A DNA stretch of 64,000 bases from the NCBI RefSeq assembly GCF_029227915.1, contig NC_079885.1, forward strand, positions 24,615,001 to 24,679,000, written 5' to 3'. The DNA is from Hydractinia symbiolongicarpus. Lineage: Eukaryota > Cnidaria > Hydrozoa > Anthoathecata > Hydractiniidae. A program made the translations under genes and the position numbers. Under the pieces are notes generated by a model. It did not search any database and was not told where the DNA came from. It saw only the letters and a program-made list of their open reading frames with translations. This document shows, piece after piece, positions 60,055 through 64,000 of the stretch (its first letter is position 1; each line of letters begins with the position of its first letter).

Positions 60055-63000
60055 ATGGGTGATATTGATGATCTTCTTGATGAGGTAGAGTCAAAGTTTT
60101 GTTCAGATGGTCAATCCAGCACTAGTAAAGTTAAATCAATAAAGCCAAAGAAATCCTCAACATCCTCAAATATGTAAGTTCAGTTATTAATAACTTATCA
60201 ATATATATACTACATGCGTAATATGTATTTATTTAAATGTCAAATGTTCCATAATAAAAACATTTGTATATATAATAAGACTGGACATTAAAATGGCTAT
60301 AGCTGCTGCAAATACGTAAGGCTGGTCAGGATTTTTTTTTATATTTATATATAAAATATTATTTTATATTTGTAAGTTAGAAACATTTTTTCAAAGTGTA
60401 TCTACCAAGCACTCCAATTTTTCTTTTAATTCAAGGGTAAGGCATTTTGAATATATAAAGTAAAATATTTATTAATAAATATTTATAAATAAAATTTATA
60501 TTCTTCCACTTTTCTTTAACATCTGATATTTAAACTAGTAGTGTTTCTTAAATATGTTTAAATTTTATTTTAGAAATGCGGATAATCTTGATGATATTAT
60601 AAATGACATTATTGAGGATGATGGTCTGGAAGCAGTTTTGAAAAGGGTATGATTTTTTTAGTCTGTTAATATAGTGTTATGCAGTATTTACTAGTGTTAA
60701 TTTGGCTAAAAAAATATAACATATATTTAAGCCCTGGGAACACAATGCAGTAATTCTCTTTCTTATAGTTTTATTACTTTTGTCAAAGAAATTTGATATA
60801 TCCATCAACCCCTCTGTAAAAATTAAGTCAGAGAAAACACATTTCAACATTTTCCACAACTTCGCATATTTTTACAACCACGTGTGAACTTACTTGCTTG
60901 CAACCACTCATAGTTTGTTTGGAAAAAAAATATTTCTATAAATGTTTTATTAAAAATATTTTTTTAATAATAAAAATATTATTCTCATTCAATTGTATTT
61001 AGAATTAAAATTTTGGAGAATTTGTTTTATCATTAAAAAACTCCAAATATTTAACTTTGCTAAAAATGGTCTTACAGTGCCCTAATACTTTTCTTCTTTT
61101 GTTTCCAAATTTCTAATGAGCCATGCACAAATACTCTTTTGTGCTTAATTGTAGGGGGGGGGGGTGAATAAGCAGAGGGGAGGGGGTACTCCTGGGAAAA
61201 TTTTGGGGGAGGGGTCATAATAAATTGACCTAAGTGGTTATTACGAAATTTTCTGTAAAATGGGGGGGGGGATAAAATGACTAACTATAAATAAACTAAC
61301 ACTAGTGTAACAACTAAAAATAAAGATAACAATGCTTTTGACATGTTTAAGGAATAAACTGTGGTGACATTTTGTTGATATTTGTCATTTTTAACCTGTA
61401 AATAGTATTTGTTCTTGAGATTTGTTCCAAAAGAGAGTTGTGTTTTGATTATAAGAAAAGATGCTGCTTTGTGATATCCAAAAAACTTATTATGGAGGGG
61501 GGGGGGGGGGGGTGATAATAAAATGAGGAGGTGGGTCTCATTCTCAAATTTAATAAAAGAGGGGTCATTATAAAATGATTTTAGGGGTGAAAAATTCGAA
61601 AAAGTGCAATTTGACCCCTCTACAATTAAGCACAAAAGCACAAAAGAGTAAACTTGTCTGTACCTACTGCATTAAATAGTTTAAATATTTTAATAATTTT
61701 AGAATCGAAGCGATTCAGCATTATCTTCCAACAATAGTTTAAACTGTAGTGTTGATTCAAAGTTAAAATGTGTCAGTATTTACATTGGTGGTTCAACAAA
61801 ACGTTTCGGGGCTGCTTCTGGTGCACATCAAAAGTAAGTGTTTTTCTAAATAGTAAATACACAGTTGCGTTATTATTTGTTTAAATCTTGATTTAATAAT
61901 AGTATGTGCTATACATATAAGAAATAAAATTGCACTGAAAGCAAATTGGAACAGAAAAGTTTTTCGTTTTTTCTTATTTTACAAATTTTTTGTCAATAAA
62001 ACAATGTGCAATAAAAATAATTATTTTCAGGAAACATTTTTGTGAAGGTACAATTGCTGAATTTTAGATAACTGGAAGGGAATTGATTAAGATATTGTTG
62101 CAAACCGTTGATATATTTTTCAGACAAACATAACTAATCAAAAAGCCAGTCATGTATTTTCAGCAAGCAATCCAAAAAACTTATAAATCATGCTTCATGA
62201 AAGTTTATCTGGCAAAAACTTTCCAGTTTTTTTTCGCGAAAGTTTTCATCACAAAAATTATTACTTTTTGAATTTACTAATGTTTACCTAAAAAAAAAAT
62301 TTACAAGTAAAAGCCTATTGCAAGGTTTGGCCATCCTTGTCTACAACTCTTTGGAGTGGAAAAGGGAAGTTTCATCTGTTGTGGACTTGTGCACATTTTC
62401 TAGTAAAGAAAGTTGTGGATATTCCGAAGGAAAAACTTTAGTCATTTTTATTTAACAGAGCACCTCGTTTAAATAATTATTTGAGAAAAATTTTTGTAAT
62501 TGGAACAGAAGATTCAAATTAATAATTTGAGGAAACATTTCTGTTATTGAAACAGAAGATTAAAATTAATTATTTAAGGAAACATTTCTGTAAATGGAAC
62601 AGAAGATTCAAATTAATTATTTGAGGAAACATTTCTGTTATTGAAACAGAAGATTCAAATTAATTTTTTGAGGAAACATTTTTGTAAATGGAACAGAAGA
62701 TTCAAATTAACTATTTGAGGAAACATTTCTTTTATTTAAACAGAAGGTTCAAATTAATTATTTGAGGAAACATTTCTGTTATTGAAACAGAAGATTCAAA
62801 TTAATTTTTTGAGGAAACATTTCTGTAATTGGAACAGAAGATTTAATTTAATTATTTGAGGAAACATTTCTGTTATTTAAACAGAAGATTCAAATTAACT
62901 ATTTGAGGAAACATTTCTGTTATTGAAACAGAAGATTAAAATTAATTATTTGAGGAAACATTTCTGGAAATGGAACATCATCATCATCGTCAGTTTAACC

Positions 63001-64000
63001 TTCGTTTTCCATGCTAGCATGGGTTGGACGGGGTATATTAATGACCCTCTTCCAATCTGATCTAGACTGTGTTAAATCTAAACCCAACTTCCTCTGTATC
63101 AAGTCTGTCCTTATAACCTCCTGCCAAGTCTTTCTTGGTCTGCCTCTGGGCTGTGCCCCAGGAACTATCAAGTTTCTACACATTTTTACCTCATTTAAAT
63201 TATAACAGAAGATTCAAATTAATTATTTGAGGAAACAATTCTATAAATGAAAGATAGCATTACACAAATGTTTGACAAGGTTTAATGGGGCGTCTGAAAA
63301 GGTTCAATCCAGCTTTGTGATAAAAGATGACACACAGTGGAGTGGAATACCAATAAAGCAAATATTTTTTAAGACGTCTCCGCACAATGAAAACCGTATG
63401 CTTTGCTTTGAATCTATCTTTATATTCTTATCTTTTGAAATTAAAACATTCGAAATTTATGCAATTGTTTTTTATGTTTTCTTTGCTTCATCGAAGCGTT
63501 TATATTTTTTATTAAAGAAACGAGAGAAAGCTAAACAATAAGATGCTGCTTTGCGTTTTGTTTTGATCAAGTTCCATTAATTTTTTAAAAAATTAATCGT
63601 CCCTAAAAAATGTTTCCATTTCTTGTATCCACAACAGTTTCAACCACAAAATATTTCACCTCCTTAATTTGTTTTACGACCTAACGTTTTGAGGTCTTTA
63701 TTGTTCATTTAACATGAGCTTTTTTACTGAAAGCTGTGGTGGGCACGCAACTGATTTTAATTTTATTAAAATTGCTAAATATAACTAATAAAAATTACTA
63801 TTAAATTTTGCAAAAATATCTTGTGCTTATATTTTTCCCCGTAAGGTATTGCAAAGAACGAACGTTTTATTGAGAAACAATACATGCTAATTAATAATTA
63901 TTTAATTATTCCATATGAAACAGGCTCAAATTATTTGAAACAATTTTCTTTCAGTCCATGCGACAGACTGCATTGCACATCATGTGATAATAAGATTGTA
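60055..64000 (+). CDS. CFAP418: CFAP418 (C8orf37) homologue, 5' part; runs off the window
   Basis: Exons 60055-60173, 60574-60646, 61703-61833 and 63955 to beyond 64000 join in phase. The start ATG at 60055 gives MGDIDDLLDEVESKFC, aligning with the start of the vertebrate protein; the frame is open further upstream, but that part has no similarity. Then follow IINDIIEDDGLEAVL and KCVSIYIGGSTKRFG (the VYLGGS block). The fourth exon opens the conserved C-terminal domain with PCDRLHCTSCDNKIV, a CxxC-containing motif. The vertebrate protein is found at the ciliary base and in photoreceptors, and its loss causes retinal dystrophy and Bardet-Biedl-like disease. The remaining C-terminal domain, about half the protein, lies to the right of the window. 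Confidence 0.9.
61134..61648. mobile_element. TA-flanked TIR element with poly-G tracts, in CFAP418 intron 2
   Basis: The left end CTCTTTTGTGCTTAATTGTA and the inverse of the right end agree, the right copy carrying an extra GTGCTTTT. TA flanks both ends. Three runs of 8-15 G (61155, 61262, 61498), each followed by GTGAATA or GATAAAATGA-like sequence, repeat inside. No coding capacity. Confidence 0.75.
62470..62977. repeat. ~47-bp tandem satellite, about 11 copies, CFAP418 intron 3
   Basis: The unit is TTGAGGAAACATTTCTGT followed by TATTGAAACAGAAGATTC and AAATTAATTAT. Two sub-types alternate (TTATTGAAACAG and AATTGGAACAG), suggesting a higher-order dimer. Direct abutment without spacers rules out a CRISPR-like layout. 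Confidence 0.9.
62978..63203 (-). mobile_element. 5'-truncated LINE inserted in the satellite
   Basis: Read on the minus strand it encodes a typical LINE ORF2 C-terminus, GRPRKTWQEVIRTDLIQRKL, then RSDWKRVI and RPTHASMENEG, a stop and a (GAT)n tail. AACA is repeated at both borders (62974-62977, 63204-63207). The satellite resumes in register beyond it. Confidence 0.85.
63204..63260. repeat. Satellite remnant right of the LINE
   Basis: AACAGAAGATTCAAATTAAT and TATTTGAGGAAACAATTCT continue the unit interrupted at 62977. Confidence 0.85.
63261..63954. other. Remainder of CFAP418 intron 3
   Basis: No element or gene was recognised. It ends in the acceptor TTTTCTTTCAG before exon 4. Confidence 0.65.

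Noticed and set aside
61285-61641. 118-aa minus-strand frame with a Pro run
   Set aside because: It lies within the G-run TIR element; the proline stretch is the complement of a poly-G tract.
62470-62977. CRISPR-like array
   Set aside because: Eukaryotic context; units abut directly with no unique spacers, so it is an ordinary satellite.

Overview
The window is AT-rich animal nuclear DNA with spliced genes, GT-AG introns and many small dispersed transposons. Several things together point to a cnidarian, most likely a hydrozoan: an astacin with a C-terminal ShK domain, short introns, and HIRAN-like single-domain proteins of a kind I associate with cnidarian genomes. The species itself is an inference; no marker in the window fixes it.

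Seven genes can be assembled with consistent reading frames and splice sites. From left to right: NADPH-cytochrome P450 reductase (minus, 3 coding exons, 675 aa); intronless eIF2B alpha (plus, 312 aa); intronless copine (plus, 659 aa, starting about 520 bp after eIF2B alpha ends); a furin-type proprotein convertase (minus, 5 exons, 769 aa); a secreted astacin-ShK metalloprotease (plus, 7 exons, 291 aa); Xaa-Pro dipeptidase/prolidase (minus, 16 exons, 484 aa); and the first four coding exons of CFAP418/C8orf37 (plus, running off the right edge). Apart from the eIF2B alpha/copine pair these are unrelated housekeeping or secretory-pathway genes with no operon-like logic. Furin and astacin diverge, astacin and prolidase converge, and prolidase and CFAP418 diverge.

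The rest is mostly repeats. They include an internally deleted non-LTR retrotransposon (about 140-712), LINE 3' ends with a GAT-repeat tail (8209-8270, 62978-63203), a tRNA-derived SINE (9902-10137), several TA-flanked TIR elements, hAT-like elements, two abutting TTAA-bounded elements (12.2-13.6 kb), a MITE family with 9-bp target duplications (15.6, 22.1, 37.7 kb and others), a dispersed 'CCGTGGAAAA(T)CCACGGG' repeat, a foldback element with a 54-bp minisatellite (33.7-34.4 kb) and a 47-bp satellite in a CFAP418 intron that is itself split by a LINE insertion.

The most unusual signal is a HIRAN-like protein gene (16513-16983, minus) that lies entirely inside a 924-bp terminal-inverted-repeat element. 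A second, broken HIRAN-like fragment (about 22.9-23.1 kb) lies inside a different TIR element with unrelated ends. No transposase is visible in either. Small HIRAN domains therefore appear to travel as cargo of non-autonomous DNA transposons. A five-copy array with an exact 20-21 bp period just upstream of eIF2B alpha is a second candidate worth checking.
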